This document shows, piece after piece, positions 43,913 to 52,783 of a stretch of DNA of 64,000 bases. The DNA lies in assembly GCA_023392125.1 (NCBI GenBank), contig JAEVZS010000008.1, positions 1 to 64,000 of the forward strand, given 5' to 3'. The DNA comes from Bacteroidota bacterium. Lineage in GTDB: Bacteria; Bacteroidota; Bacteroidia; Cytophagales; Cytophagaceae. How positions within the stretch are numbered: the stretch's first letter is position 1; every line of letters starts with the position of its first letter. The notes beneath the pieces are model-generated. The model did no database searches, was not told the DNA's origin, and was given only the letters and a program-made list of their open reading frames with translations. Position numbers and translations under genes: made by a program.

Positions 43913-44857
43913 TCAGCTTGTGATGGTATCTGCTATCTCAATTTCTGCGTTGATCGTGCCTGTTTTCTTGTTTGTATCTGTTATGGCATAGCATCTTACT
44001 ACAAAGATATTCCCGTTTCGGGCAACCATGTCCAGAAAGAGATTGAGCTGTTCTCCTGCGAATCCAAGGTTGTCGGCCACAAGTTCAAGCTTTTTTACAT
44101 GTATGCGGAAGGATTGGGTATTCAACACAGACTGAATGTAGGCTGTAGTCAGGTCCAGCAGACTATTCATAAGTATGGCTACCGGAAGTGCCGGAAAATA
44201 TGGAAAATGTCCGGCGCAGTATTGATCTCTGATCATACCCAGTGAGGCGGAGGCCTGTTGGGATGCGCACTGTATATTCAGAAGTTCGTTTTTCCTGAGG
44301 TACGGATTGGAGACGCTAAAATCGGGGGCTGATTTGTAATGAGGTTTGTACAGGCGCTCAAAAACCGGATACGTGACAACATGAAAGCAGACAGAGATTT
44401 CCGCTATAAGGTTATGTTCTGCATCCAGTAACCGACATTGGGCTCTGGCTTTTCTTTTGTCCAGATACGTACACTTTGCCTGTATCGTCAGCACTTTGCC
44501 TGCTGAGGAAGATACTCCGTTGATCTGCTGATATGAGCCTTCGCCGGCCAGATAAAAATGCCTGCTTTTTACAGGATTGGCAAAAGAGCAGCTTACTGAT
44601 CCCAGTATAGCCATATGTCTGGATGCTTCGGCGCAGGAAACAGGACCGCTTTCATAGCCGGTCGGCTGTTCGATCTGTACTCTGGCACTAACTGTCTGAT
44701 CAGGATAAATCCGAATTTCATGGAGTGCGAAATAAGGCGGATGCACATCAATTAATTGCAGAATTGTGCTGATATCGGCTTTCTCACCTGTATTAATCGG
44801 GTGTCTGGCTGAATCAGCATGCGGGCTGATTCCTGCTAATAGTGGTCGTTTTTCCAT
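43913..44857 (-). CDS. Double-hotdog-like protein, orphan
   Basis: A 314-residue protein that reads as two hotdog-like halves. The first has GPVSCAEASRHMAILGSVSCSF near 72-93, similar to dehydratase/thioesterase-type central helices; the second has RIHVKKLELVADNLGFAG and IFVVRCYAITDT. Such proteins act on acyl thioesters, for example on an acyl carrier protein. The catalytic His/Asp pair is not obvious. It is not next to fatty-acid genes; the ACP of the siderophore locus is ~6.5 kb away on the same strand, so a link is possible but speculative. Confidence 0.5.
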   Translation of the reverse strand: MEKRPLLAGISPHADSARHPINTGEKADISTILQLIDVHPPYFALHEIRIYPDQTVSARVQIEQPTGYESGPVSCAEASRHMAILGSVSCSFANPVKSRHFYLAGEGSYQQINGVSSSAGKVLTIQAKCTYLDKRKARAQCRLLDAEHNLIAEISVCFHVVTYPVFERLYKPHYKSAPDFSVSNPYLRKNELLNIQCASQQASASLGMIRDQYCAGHFPYFPALPVAILMNSLLDLTTAYIQSVLNTQSFRIHVKKLELVADNLGFAGEQLNLFLDMVARNGNIFVVRCYAITDTNKKTGTINAEIEIADTITS

Positions 44858-45081
44858 AGCTGTGTTGTTTTAGAAATGAATAATTGCCGGTAGATTTAAG
44901 ATAAGGAATTAAAATGTTTATCAAAAGGAAAAAGTCTTCAATTTTTGTTTTAATTAACTTACTATTAGTGTTTTATTGTTTAAATAAAGAGCTTGAAACT
45001 CAAAGCAAGGGATATGGTATAGTAACAATTCTTAAAGCGATCAGGTTGGGTTGTTGTCAATAAACTATATAAAGGACGACT

Positions 45082-46668
45082 ATGAAGAGAATTCTTACTA
45101 TTTTGATTTTCAATCTTCTATTTGCGGGGTTTCTTTTGGCCCAACCTGTTTCACTTGGCACGCTCCGGGGTACAGAAACATACTTTACAGGATTTGCTGA
45201 TAAAGTGTACTTTGCCTGCGGTAGCGAGATTTTGATTGGAGATACAATATCCAAAAGTATTCGAACACTCACAGATCTGGGAGAGCCGGTCGTGTCAGAT
45301 GCCCGATATTCGATTACCTTTTCCCGCTACTCAAGACCTGGTACTGCATTTTTTGTTCCTGTTTTTCCGACTGCGGGAGATTATATCTATTTTATGACCA
45401 AGCCGGAGCAGGACAGTGTCACTTTATGGCGCAGTCACAGGGATGAGAGCAGTACTGAGGCAATATGTGCATTTGATACCATACAGGCTTGGGTTGCTTT
45501 TAATAATACCTTGTTTTTTTATGCCGGCAAATCGGGTTATGGCAGACAAATATGGAGGGTGAACGCCAACGGGACGGTATCTCCGATCTCTGACAGACCA
45601 AATCCGGCAGAAGATAATTATCCGTGGTTTACCTACCGGGGTATCGTAGCAGGTGACGCGTATCTGTATTATACCTATCAGAATCCGGTTACGGCTAAGT
45701 ACGAGCTGTATCAGTCTGACGGAACTCCCGAAGGCACTGGGTTGATAACGGATACACTCAGGAATATGTATTCACTGACGTATCTGGATGGGAAGCTTTT
45801 TTATCTGAGCGATCGTTGGTTGTGGCGGTACGATCATACCACCAATACCCGGATAGTGGGAGAAGGAGAAGGCTACTATCCGGGATACGTGGAAAAAGTG
45901 AATAATTATCTGATTTATGGCATGACGCATGAGATGGATCCGGGTACAAATTTTTATTCCATGGAAAACGGTACCGGAGCGGCTGTGTCGTTGGGAATAT
46001 ACGGTGCGAACAGTGTATTTATCCCGGTGGGAAGCAGGCTGGCTTATTATAATCAGTATGATCGTTATCCGAATGAATTCTACAGAACAGATGGTACACC
46101 GGAAGGGAGCGCAGAGTTTATGCGATATAGTGACAATGCGGTAGCGGATCGTTTTCTGGGTGTAAAAGGCTATTTGTTTTATTCCCGTGAGCGGTCAAAC
46201 GGTGAGAAATACTATTTAAATTATGATTTGACGCAGTCTGATCTGAATGGCCCCGGAGTCAGCGTGAGCGCTCTCTTCGGAGGAGTACGTGAATATACTA
46301 TGGCCAATAATTTTACAAAATCTGATCATATACTGTTTTTTACCACCGCAGATTCTTCGATTAGCACTGTTTCGGCCCCTAATGAATTGCTTTATTATGT
46401 ACCGGTCGATCCGGTGATTACCGCAACCAGCAGGCTGCAGACTATGGAGTGGTCGGTATATCCCAATCCTGCTTCGGATCATTGTGTGATCAAGGCGGAT
46501 GCAAGTGGTACCCTTCAGCTGATGAATGCAGCCGGCAGGGTCGTACTTGAAGTTGCTTTTGATCGTATGAATGTTCTGGATATGAGTGGCCTTCAGTCGG
46601 GTATATACTTCGCCAGACTGATTACCGGCGATAAAGTCTCTTCTGTGCAGAAGATTGTAAGGAAGTAG
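45082..46668 (+). CDS. T9SS-exported ELWxxDGT-type propeller protein, copy 1
   Basis: A 528-residue protein. A signal peptide (about 1-21, ending LLAQ) is followed by repeats with ELWxxDGT-like cores (LYQSDGTPEGTG, FYRTDGTPEGSA) and GYGRQIWRVNANG, indicating a beta propeller, and then a type A T9SS sorting domain (WSVYPNPASDHCVIKADASG to the end). It is 126 bp from a paralogue in the same orientation. It is a surface or secreted protein of unknown ligand. A terminator lies between the two copies, so they may be regulated separately. Confidence 0.82.
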   Translation: MKRILTILIFNLLFAGFLLAQPVSLGTLRGTETYFTGFADKVYFACGSEILIGDTISKSIRTLTDLGEPVVSDARYSITFSRYSRPGTAFFVPVFPTAGDYIYFMTKPEQDSVTLWRSHRDESSTEAICAFDTIQAWVAFNNTLFFYAGKSGYGRQIWRVNANGTVSPISDRPNPAEDNYPWFTYRGIVAGDAYLYYTYQNPVTAKYELYQSDGTPEGTGLITDTLRNMYSLTYLDGKLFYLSDRWLWRYDHTTNTRIVGEGEGYYPGYVEKVNNYLIYGMTHEMDPGTNFYSMENGTGAAVSLGIYGANSVFIPVGSRLAYYNQYDRYPNEFYRTDGTPEGSAEFMRYSDNAVADRFLGVKGYLFYSRERSNGEKYYLNYDLTQSDLNGPGVSVSALFGGVREYTMANNFTKSDHILFFTTADSSISTVSAPNELLYYVPVDPVITATSRLQTMEWSVYPNPASDHCVIKADASGTLQLMNAAGRVVLEVAFDRMNVLDMSGLQSGIYFARLITGDKVSSVQKIVRK

Positions 46669-46686
46669 TTTCAAAATAAACATAAA

Positions 46687-46730
46687 CAGAAAAGGCAGTA
46701 TGTAAGCGTTCATACTGCCTTTTCTGTTTT
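46687..46730 (+). terminator. Terminator between the paralogues
   Basis: CAGAAAAGGCAGTATG (46687-46702) and CATACTGCCTTTTCTG (46711-46726) form a perfect 16-bp stem with an 8-nt loop, then TTTT. Confidence 0.85.
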
Positions 46731-46794
46731 CAGATGAATAACAATTCTCAGAGCAGTGAGGTTGCTATGACTTAACAAACTAAAAAGCTCAGCT

Positions 46795-48372
46795 ATGAAG
46801 AAAATCTTTACTATTTTAATTATCAATTGTTTATTTAAAGGTTTACTGGTGGCCCAGCCTGTTTCTCTGGGGAGCCTACAGGGTAATGAAACGTATTTTA
46901 CAGGCTTCGACGGGAAAGTGTATTTTGCCGCCGGAAGCGAGATTATGGTAGCGGATACCACTACGAAAAGTATCAGTTCGCTGACTGTTTTGCAGGAACC
47001 GGTACTATCGGATGCCCGATATTCGATAACATACAGTCGCTATCAACGTCCCGGCAGTACTGCTTTTATTCCCCGTTTTCCTACAGCGGGAGATTATATT
47101 TATTTCCTTACCAAACCAGAGCAGGACAGTGTTACCCTGTGGCGTAATCATAAGGATAATGCTATTGTAGAGAAAGTAGGGGTTTTTGATACGATTCCGC
47201 AAACTGCTGTTTTTAACAACAGTCTGTATTTCTATGCCGGCAAATCCGGATATGGCTGGCAGTTTTGGAAAGTAAATGATGACGGAAGTCCTCTGGCTTT
47301 GACAAACCTGACGATTTCGAAACCTCAGTATAGCTTTTTGTCCAGAGATCTGGTGGTCGCAGACCAGTATCTTTATTTTGTAATGAGAGATGATGTAAAC
47401 CGGCAGTATGATCTGTATCAGACCGATGGCAGTATTGAAGGAACGGTGTCGATCAAAAACACCACCAGGGCAGCCTCTTATCTTACCAGTCTGAATGGCG
47501 CGTTATTTTATTTGTATGGTTCACAGATCTGGAAATATGCGAATGAGACGCACTCTCTGGTAGCACAATCGGATGACGAATACAGCATAACGTATCTGAC
47601 TGCCATAAACAATTACCTGATCTATGAAACCTCACTCGATGAAGGTCCGATATCCTATGTATTCAGCATAGAGGGAGGAGCAGGGCAGTCTGTCGATCTC
47701 AATACGCTTACGAAGCTGAATACTTTTTTTACAGTAGGAGATAAACTGGTTTACTATTCTGAATATGATCGTTATCCTAATGATTTTTTCAGAACAGATG
47801 GTACACTGGCCGGAACCTCGCATTTTATGAATATGAATGATCAGGCGATTACCGGGCGTTTTCAGGATGTAAGCGGGTATATGTTTTATGCCCGCAGGTT
47901 TGATTTTGGTAGTGAGTATAGTAATTACGAACTTGTACAGTCCGATTTGAATGGTCCGGGCGTAAAAGTGAGCGCTATATCTGGCGGATCACAGCAATAT
48001 ACAATGGCCAATAACTTTGCTGCCTCTGACGATATCTTGTTTTTTACAACTGCGGACAGTGTTTTTGGCACCACACCATTTCCCAAAGAGCTGTTCTATT
48101 ATGTACCGGTTGATCCGGTGATTACTGCGACCAGTAAGTTGCAGACGATGGAATGGTCGGTATATCCCAATCCGACCTCAGATCATTGTGTGATCAAGGC
48201 AGACGCGAGCGGAACATTACAGCTGATGAGCGCCGCCGGCAGGATCGTACTTGAAGTCGCTTTTGATCGTATGAACGTTCTGAATATGAGTGATCTTGAA
48301 CCGGGTATGTACTTCGCCAGGCTGATTACCGGCGATAAAATCTCATCCGTACAGAAGATTGTAAGGAAGTAA
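46795..48372 (+). CDS. T9SS-exported ELWxxDGT-type propeller protein, copy 2
   Basis: A 525-residue paralogue of the protein ending at 46668 with the same layout: signal peptide (about 1-21, ending LVAQ), propeller repeats (LYQTDGSIEGTV, FFRTDGTLAGTS) and a T9SS sorting domain almost identical to copy 1 (WSVYPNPTSDHCVIKADASG to the end). The middle has diverged more than the ends. It arose by tandem duplication. A terminator follows. Confidence 0.82.
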   Translation: MKKIFTILIINCLFKGLLVAQPVSLGSLQGNETYFTGFDGKVYFAAGSEIMVADTTTKSISSLTVLQEPVLSDARYSITYSRYQRPGSTAFIPRFPTAGDYIYFLTKPEQDSVTLWRNHKDNAIVEKVGVFDTIPQTAVFNNSLYFYAGKSGYGWQFWKVNDDGSPLALTNLTISKPQYSFLSRDLVVADQYLYFVMRDDVNRQYDLYQTDGSIEGTVSIKNTTRAASYLTSLNGALFYLYGSQIWKYANETHSLVAQSDDEYSITYLTAINNYLIYETSLDEGPISYVFSIEGGAGQSVDLNTLTKLNTFFTVGDKLVYYSEYDRYPNDFFRTDGTLAGTSHFMNMNDQAITGRFQDVSGYMFYARRFDFGSEYSNYELVQSDLNGPGVKVSAISGGSQQYTMANNFAASDDILFFTTADSVFGTTPFPKELFYYVPVDPVITATSKLQTMEWSVYPNPTSDHCVIKADASGTLQLMSAAGRIVLEVAFDRMNVLNMSDLEPGMYFARLITGDKISSVQKIVRK

Positions 48373-48383
48373 ATACTTTAGTT

Positions 48384-48429
48384 AAAAAAGGCTGTACAGG
48401 AAGAATGATGGCCTGTACAGCCTTTTTTT
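48384..48429 (+). terminator. Terminator after copy 2
   Basis: AAAAAAGGCTGTACAGG pairs with CCTGTACAGCCTTTTTTT around an 11-nt loop. It ends copy 2 and could also stop the minus-strand siderophore operon, whose last stop is at 48454. Confidence 0.87.
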
Positions 48430-48453
48430 ATGGGTTGCTAAAGCCGGTTTGTT

Positions 48454-49587
48454 TCAGGCCAGATTAAAAAGTTTGCCGTAATGTTCTTCGATAATCAGAT
48501 ACGGATCATCTGTGTGTGTTACGTCTCGTATATTGATCAGACTGGCTTTGCTCATCATGCGCATCATCTGCCGGCGTTCGCAGGGTACTTTCTGTCCGTT
48601 GACATATTTGAATCCTGCTTCGAAAGCGTTTCTTCCATGCGCGCACAAATGATTATTGACAAAGATCAGGTCTCCCGACTCCGGTACGAAATCATTATAA
48701 ATTAATTTATTGGCTTCCTGCCAGAATGCCATAAGGTTTTGAAGTGCTTCCGGACTCTGGCAGGCTTTTTCATTATAAATCTGTTCGGCAGCGTCAAAGC
48801 GGATAAACGGCCATTTCTTATTCCCATAGAGTATGGGAGTCATTGCTTCATAAGTATTACTCTCGTCGATCGAATAGTTAGCATCTTTGGGGCATCGGTA
48901 CATGGGCTGAAACAGCTTTTCCATGATCGGGCTGGTAGCTCCGTGTGATCGTATCGAATACAGGGAGGATGGCACTTCTTCGTCGTTTCGCAGGTAAAGG
49001 AAACTCAGAAAATCCGCGGCGTTCAGCAGAAAAGCGTCTTCCGTATGCACATACAGATCGGTTTTGGAACCGGAACCGGTTTGTGAATAGGAGAGCTTTT
49101 CGTCCGGGATAATGGCATGCATCAATCCGCCACCCTGGCGTTGGGCATAATACTGTACCGGTTTGGAAGGAACAGCTCCGTGCAGCAGCGAGCAGATAAA
49201 TCCATATCGGGCCAGTTTGCCATAATCAGCCTGTTGCCAGCGGGGGGGAGTAGGTCCCAGCACTTTCTGGTCAATATCAACCAGACCTTTGAAGATAACG
49301 GCCCCATACTGACTGGCAGAAAAATCAGTGCCGAAGCGATTCAGTATCCGTACGATCCGGTCAGGAAGAAACTGGAAAGCATGCAGATGCAGACTGGTAA
49401 TGTATTCCGGATTTTCATAATGATCGTAGGCATGAGAGAGGATATCCGCGATATGATTGATCTGGTTTCGTTCACGCGGAGTGACCTCCACAATCTCAGG
49501 TTGCATGGGTGGAGTATTGACAGACTGTATGGTGGATATATCGGTATCCGTATCCGCGAAAGGCACGGAGTCAGCTTTTATTTTCAT
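48454..49587 (-). CDS. Fe(II)/2-oxoglutarate dioxygenase (VioC/AsnO/KDO-like)
   Basis: A 377-residue protein of the clavaminate-synthase-like family. The facial triad is readable as H181-x-E183 in VHTEDAFLLNAADFL and H317 in HLCAHGRNAF; HxE rather than HxD is typical of VioC, AsnO and lysine 3- or 4-hydroxylases. R near 340 (CERRQMMRM) may bind 2-oxoglutarate. Such enzymes hydroxylate a free or carrier-bound amino acid. It is the last gene of the minus-strand siderophore locus, next to a stand-alone AMP-ligase and an ACP, so its substrate may be a carrier-bound amino acid or the lysine feeding the decarboxylase. Inference. Confidence 0.85.
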   Translation of the reverse strand: MKIKADSVPFADTDTDISTIQSVNTPPMQPEIVEVTPRERNQINHIADILSHAYDHYENPEYITSLHLHAFQFLPDRIVRILNRFGTDFSASQYGAVIFKGLVDIDQKVLGPTPPRWQQADYGKLARYGFICSLLHGAVPSKPVQYYAQRQGGGLMHAIIPDEKLSYSQTGSGSKTDLYVHTEDAFLLNAADFLSFLYLRNDEEVPSSLYSIRSHGATSPIMEKLFQPMYRCPKDANYSIDESNTYEAMTPILYGNKKWPFIRFDAAEQIYNEKACQSPEALQNLMAFWQEANKLIYNDFVPESGDLIFVNNHLCAHGRNAFEAGFKYVNGQKVPCERRQMMRMMSKASLINIRDVTHTDDPYLIIEEHYGKLFNLA

Positions 49588-49660
49588 AATGGATGACTTT
49601 TAAGTAAGTGGATGATTTTGTCAGTATATATTTTTAGGTTAGGCATAGTAATAGAGAGGC

Positions 49661-51052
49661 TCAAAGCCTGGCGGCTACCTGCTGGTAGTCGATTTTTCCG
49701 TTATGTGTCAGTGGTATATTGTCCAGGTAAGTGATCCGCACCATTTTGGGATGAATGTTCAGCTTGTCTCTCAGAACCTGTAGAATGACTGCTTCATCCA
49801 GGGTTTTGTCAAGATGTGTCACCGAAAGAAGATTGTCTTCGATACCGGTACAGATAAAAGTGCCTCCGCCGATAGCATTTCGAAGGATCTGCTCGATATC
49901 ATCGAGATTGACCCGGATTCCCAAAAGCTTGATAAATCTTTTTTTGCGCCCGGTAATATAATAATAGCCTTCTTCATCCTGTCGTGCGATATCGCCGGTG
50001 TAAAGCCTGCCGGTGTGCTCAAAGGAACCGAGATCTTCGATGCAGTGCGCATAGCCGCCGGATACATTGGGTCCGTAGTAGATCAGCTCGCCGGTACGCT
50101 CGTCGATTTCGAACCGGCCGATACTGGTTGGGAATCCAATGGAGCCGTTTTTTTTCAGCAGATCGGCCGGAGGAACATACGCCATACGGCCTGTAGCCTC
50201 GGTCTGCCCGTACTGGGAATAAAACAGCTTGTCATATTGAAGCGCATACTCGGCTATCAGACGGGTCAGCGGCTGGCTGAGGGCTCCGCCGGAATGCGTC
50301 ATGTAGCGCAGGTCCGGATGGTTGTTTTTGAAAAAACCAATCCGGTACAGCATTTCATATACATAGGGCACTCCGCTTAATGTCGAAAACCGGTACTTTT
50401 TAAAATCTGTCCAGAATTCCTTGCGGAGTATATCCTGCCCGGTACAGACAATAGTGCTTGCTCTCAGGCAGTTTGTATTAAAGACCGACAGGCCGTAAAC
50501 AAACGAAACCGGTACATTGAGAGGCACTACATCAGAAGGCTGTACGGGCAGATAATCCAGTATGGCCAATGTATTGCTGACCAGGTTCTTATTTGACAGC
50601 TTTACCAGCTTAGGCGATCCGGTCGAGCCGCTGGTGCTCAGCAGCATCCTGATATCAGGATCTATATAATAATCAACCGGAACTATTCTTTGAAACAACG
50701 TAATATCTGTTGCCGCTGTTATGGACTTGTAGTCGCTGACTTCGGTACGTTCAGGATCATATATATAATAGGGACGGTATGTTTGTTCAAGCTGGCCTTT
50801 AAACTCTTCATTGAGCTGGGCGCTTAACATCACGATGGTATACTGGCTGTCCAGAAAATTCAGAAATACCTTCACGGACCGGAACTTGCTGTCGCTGTAT
50901 ATAAAGCACAGGCCCTGCCCGTCATCTATACGGACAGACTGATGTATTTCCCCGATATTCCAGAATCTGCCTGTAGCTGTATCGACAAAATGAAGATTCT
51001 GATTTTGTAAAATCAGGTCGTACAATCTTAACTCGTCTGATCTGTTTTTCAT
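49661..51052 (-). CDS. Stand-alone AMP-dependent ligase (adenylation enzyme)
   Basis: A 463-residue ANL-family enzyme with an intact motif series: STSGSTGSPKLVKLS (A3, about 136-150), YSQYGQTEATGRMAY (A5), YTGDIARQDEEGYYYITGR (A7-A8) and LTHNGKIDYQ near the end with the A10 lysine. It activates an acid as acyl-AMP and loads it on a carrier; the adjacent ACP gene (23 nt upstream) is the obvious acceptor. Substrate (amino, aryl or fatty acid) not predictable by eye. In petrobactin loci a ligase/ACP pair (AsbC/AsbD) feeds an NIS pathway, a precedent. Confidence 0.88.
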   Translation of the reverse strand: MKNRSDELRLYDLILQNQNLHFVDTATGRFWNIGEIHQSVRIDDGQGLCFIYSDSKFRSVKVFLNFLDSQYTIVMLSAQLNEEFKGQLEQTYRPYYIYDPERTEVSDYKSITAATDITLFQRIVPVDYYIDPDIRMLLSTSGSTGSPKLVKLSNKNLVSNTLAILDYLPVQPSDVVPLNVPVSFVYGLSVFNTNCLRASTIVCTGQDILRKEFWTDFKKYRFSTLSGVPYVYEMLYRIGFFKNNHPDLRYMTHSGGALSQPLTRLIAEYALQYDKLFYSQYGQTEATGRMAYVPPADLLKKNGSIGFPTSIGRFEIDERTGELIYYGPNVSGGYAHCIEDLGSFEHTGRLYTGDIARQDEEGYYYITGRKKRFIKLLGIRVNLDDIEQILRNAIGGGTFICTGIEDNLLSVTHLDKTLDEAVILQVLRDKLNIHPKMVRITYLDNIPLTHNGKIDYQQVAARL

Positions 51053-51075
51053 ATAATATAGAGTCCATATGCCGG

Positions 51076-51318
51076 TTAAACAATCTCGACCCCGTATCGT
51101 GTCAGTACTTCCCTGACTTTTGAGACAGAACTCATTTCCAGGGCATCTTCCATTTCGATAGAAATCTGGTAGCTGCTTTCAAGCTCGCTGATAAGCGAAA
51201 CATGGCTCATCGAATCCCATTCGGGGATTCCCTGATAAGAAAGCTGATCATCTATCTGGCTGACGGATACGGACAATGCTCCTGCAATTATATCGTGCAA
51301 CTGTTCGGTGGTATTCAT
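51076..51318 (-). CDS. Discrete acyl carrier protein
   Basis: An 80-residue protein with the carrier fold and a phosphopantetheine site at S36 in IPEWDSMSHVSLISELE. The start at 51318 (MNTTEQLHDII) is preferred to a 31-codon longer frame that overlaps the MATE gene. It sits between the MATE gene and the AMP-ligase on the same strand and is the likely carrier for the ligase product. No phosphopantetheinyl transferase lies in the window. Confidence 0.9.
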   Translation of the reverse strand: MNTTEQLHDIIAGALSVSVSQIDDQLSYQGIPEWDSMSHVSLISELESSYQISIEMEDALEMSSVSKVREVLTRYGVEIV

Positions 51319-51352
51319 GACTGTCTGAGTTTTACTGTTGAAAAAGAATGAA

Positions 51353-52756
51353 TTAAATGCGTTGTGATTTCCATTTGCCGGTCCTGAACGTAAAAATGCA
51401 GGCGGTGGCAAGTACGATCTCGGCGATAAGTATGGCGGTAAAAATACCTTTGGGTCCCCAGTCCAGCCATATGCCGAGGATATAGGACAAGGGAATCTGG
51501 GTCACATAGAACATCAGAATATAGAGCAGGGTGACTGTTCTGACCTGCCCTGATGCGTTGAGCGCTCTGGAAATAACCATGGTATACGCCAGCAATACAT
51601 AGGCTATGGTGATATAGTGAATGTACATGACACTGTTGTCCAGAACTTCCCTGTTTTCGGTAAACAGTCCGACAATGGGTTCGGCAAACATCCACCAGAA
51701 GACTGCGCCAAGTGTGAGAAACGTCATATTGAAGAGGCCTGCTCTCCAGACAGACTGTTCGGCTCTTTCCGGCTGCCCGGCGCCTAGATTCTGCCCGGTC
51801 AGTGTGCCGGCGGCATTGCCGATACCCCAGGCGGGTAGCAGAGCGATGGTGGTAACCCGCTGGGCGATCACATAGCCTGCCAGTGCGCTGCTGCCGAAGT
51901 GTGCCACAATCTTGATCATAATAATCCAGCTTGAAGCGGGTACCATATACTGAACTGCTCCCGCTGCAGCGAGCTTTATGGTTTTCCGGATGAGTGATGG
52001 CACCGGCAGCAATTGTTTGCGACCTATGACTATGATTGTTTTACCCCAGATCAGAAAACTGGCCTGATAGGCGACCGCGATCGCTCTTGCGCCTATACCT
52101 GCTACAGCGATGCCTGGAAGGCCGATTGCCGGAAAAGATCCCCAGCCGAAGAGCAGGATCGGAGCCAGAACGATATTGACCCCGTTGGAAATCCACATGG
52201 TTTTCATCGCGAGAGACGCATCGCCTGCGCCCCGGAATATACCGTTGATGGCGCTTCGGACAATAATCAGGGGAATACCCGCGAAGGCAATCCGGACGTA
52301 CCATTTGCCGGCCTCGATAAGTTCGGATGACAGTCCCATGGCGGAAAGTATTTCTCTGTAAAAGAAAAAACAGGCTATACCCAGGAATGCCGAGAAAAGA
52401 CCGGCGATATAGATAATCTGCATAGCGGATAGCCCTGCTGTCCTGTATTTTTTTTCACCGACCCGCCGGGCGATAATCGCTGACGCGGCTACTCCCAGTC
52501 CGGTGGCGAGTGAATAGGTAAAGGATGTAACGGACTCTGCTGCACCGGAAATGGCTATAGCCTCTTTTCCCAGCCGGCTTACATAAAACAGATTGACGCA
52601 GACAAACAGCGATTCGGTAGCCATCTCAAGCACCATGGGCACTGCCAGAAGAAAAATGGACCGGTTGATATTGCCTTCGGTAAAGGTTTTTTCGGAACCG
52701 GAAACAGCCTGTTTCATAAGGTAGGCAAAACCTTTCAGATAGGTCGCTAGGATCAT
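51353..52756 (-). CDS. MATE-family efflux transporter, likely siderophore exporter
   Basis: A 467-residue protein with twelve predicted membrane segments; begins with GNINRSIFLLAVPMVLEMATESLF, the standard MATE start after ~30 residues (shown in part), and has the internal duplication of NorM-type exporters. It uses Na+ or H+ gradients. Placement between NIS synthetase and ACP genes suggests export of the finished siderophore or a precursor. It lies 27 nt after the NIS gene stop. Confidence 0.9.
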   Translation of the reverse strand: MILATYLKGFAYLMKQAVSGSEKTFTEGNINRSIFLLAVPMVLEMATESLFVCVNLFYVSRLGKEAIAISGAAESVTSFTYSLATGLGVAASAIIARRVGEKKYRTAGLSAMQIIYIAGLFSAFLGIACFFFYREILSAMGLSSELIEAGKWYVRIAFAGIPLIIVRSAINGIFRGAGDASLAMKTMWISNGVNIVLAPILLFGWGSFPAIGLPGIAVAGIGARAIAVAYQASFLIWGKTIIVIGRKQLLPVPSLIRKTIKLAAAGAVQYMVPASSWIIMIKIVAHFGSSALAGYVIAQRVTTIALLPAWGIGNAAGTLTGQNLGAGQPERAEQSVWRAGLFNMTFLTLGAVFWWMFAEPIVGLFTENREVLDNSVMYIHYITIAYVLLAYTMVISRALNASGQVRTVTLLYILMFYVTQIPLSYILGIWLDWGPKGIFTAILIAEIVLATACIFTFRTGKWKSQRI

Positions 52757-52783
52757 TATTGGGTAAAATATACTGTAAAAGAA

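Larger units (their letters stand above)
45082..48372 (+). repeat. Tandem gene duplication
   Basis: Two consecutive same-strand genes with the same domain order and closely matching start and end regions; the last ~90 codons are nearly identical. This suggests local duplication with gene conversion at the ends, or selection on the sorting domain. Confidence 0.8.
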
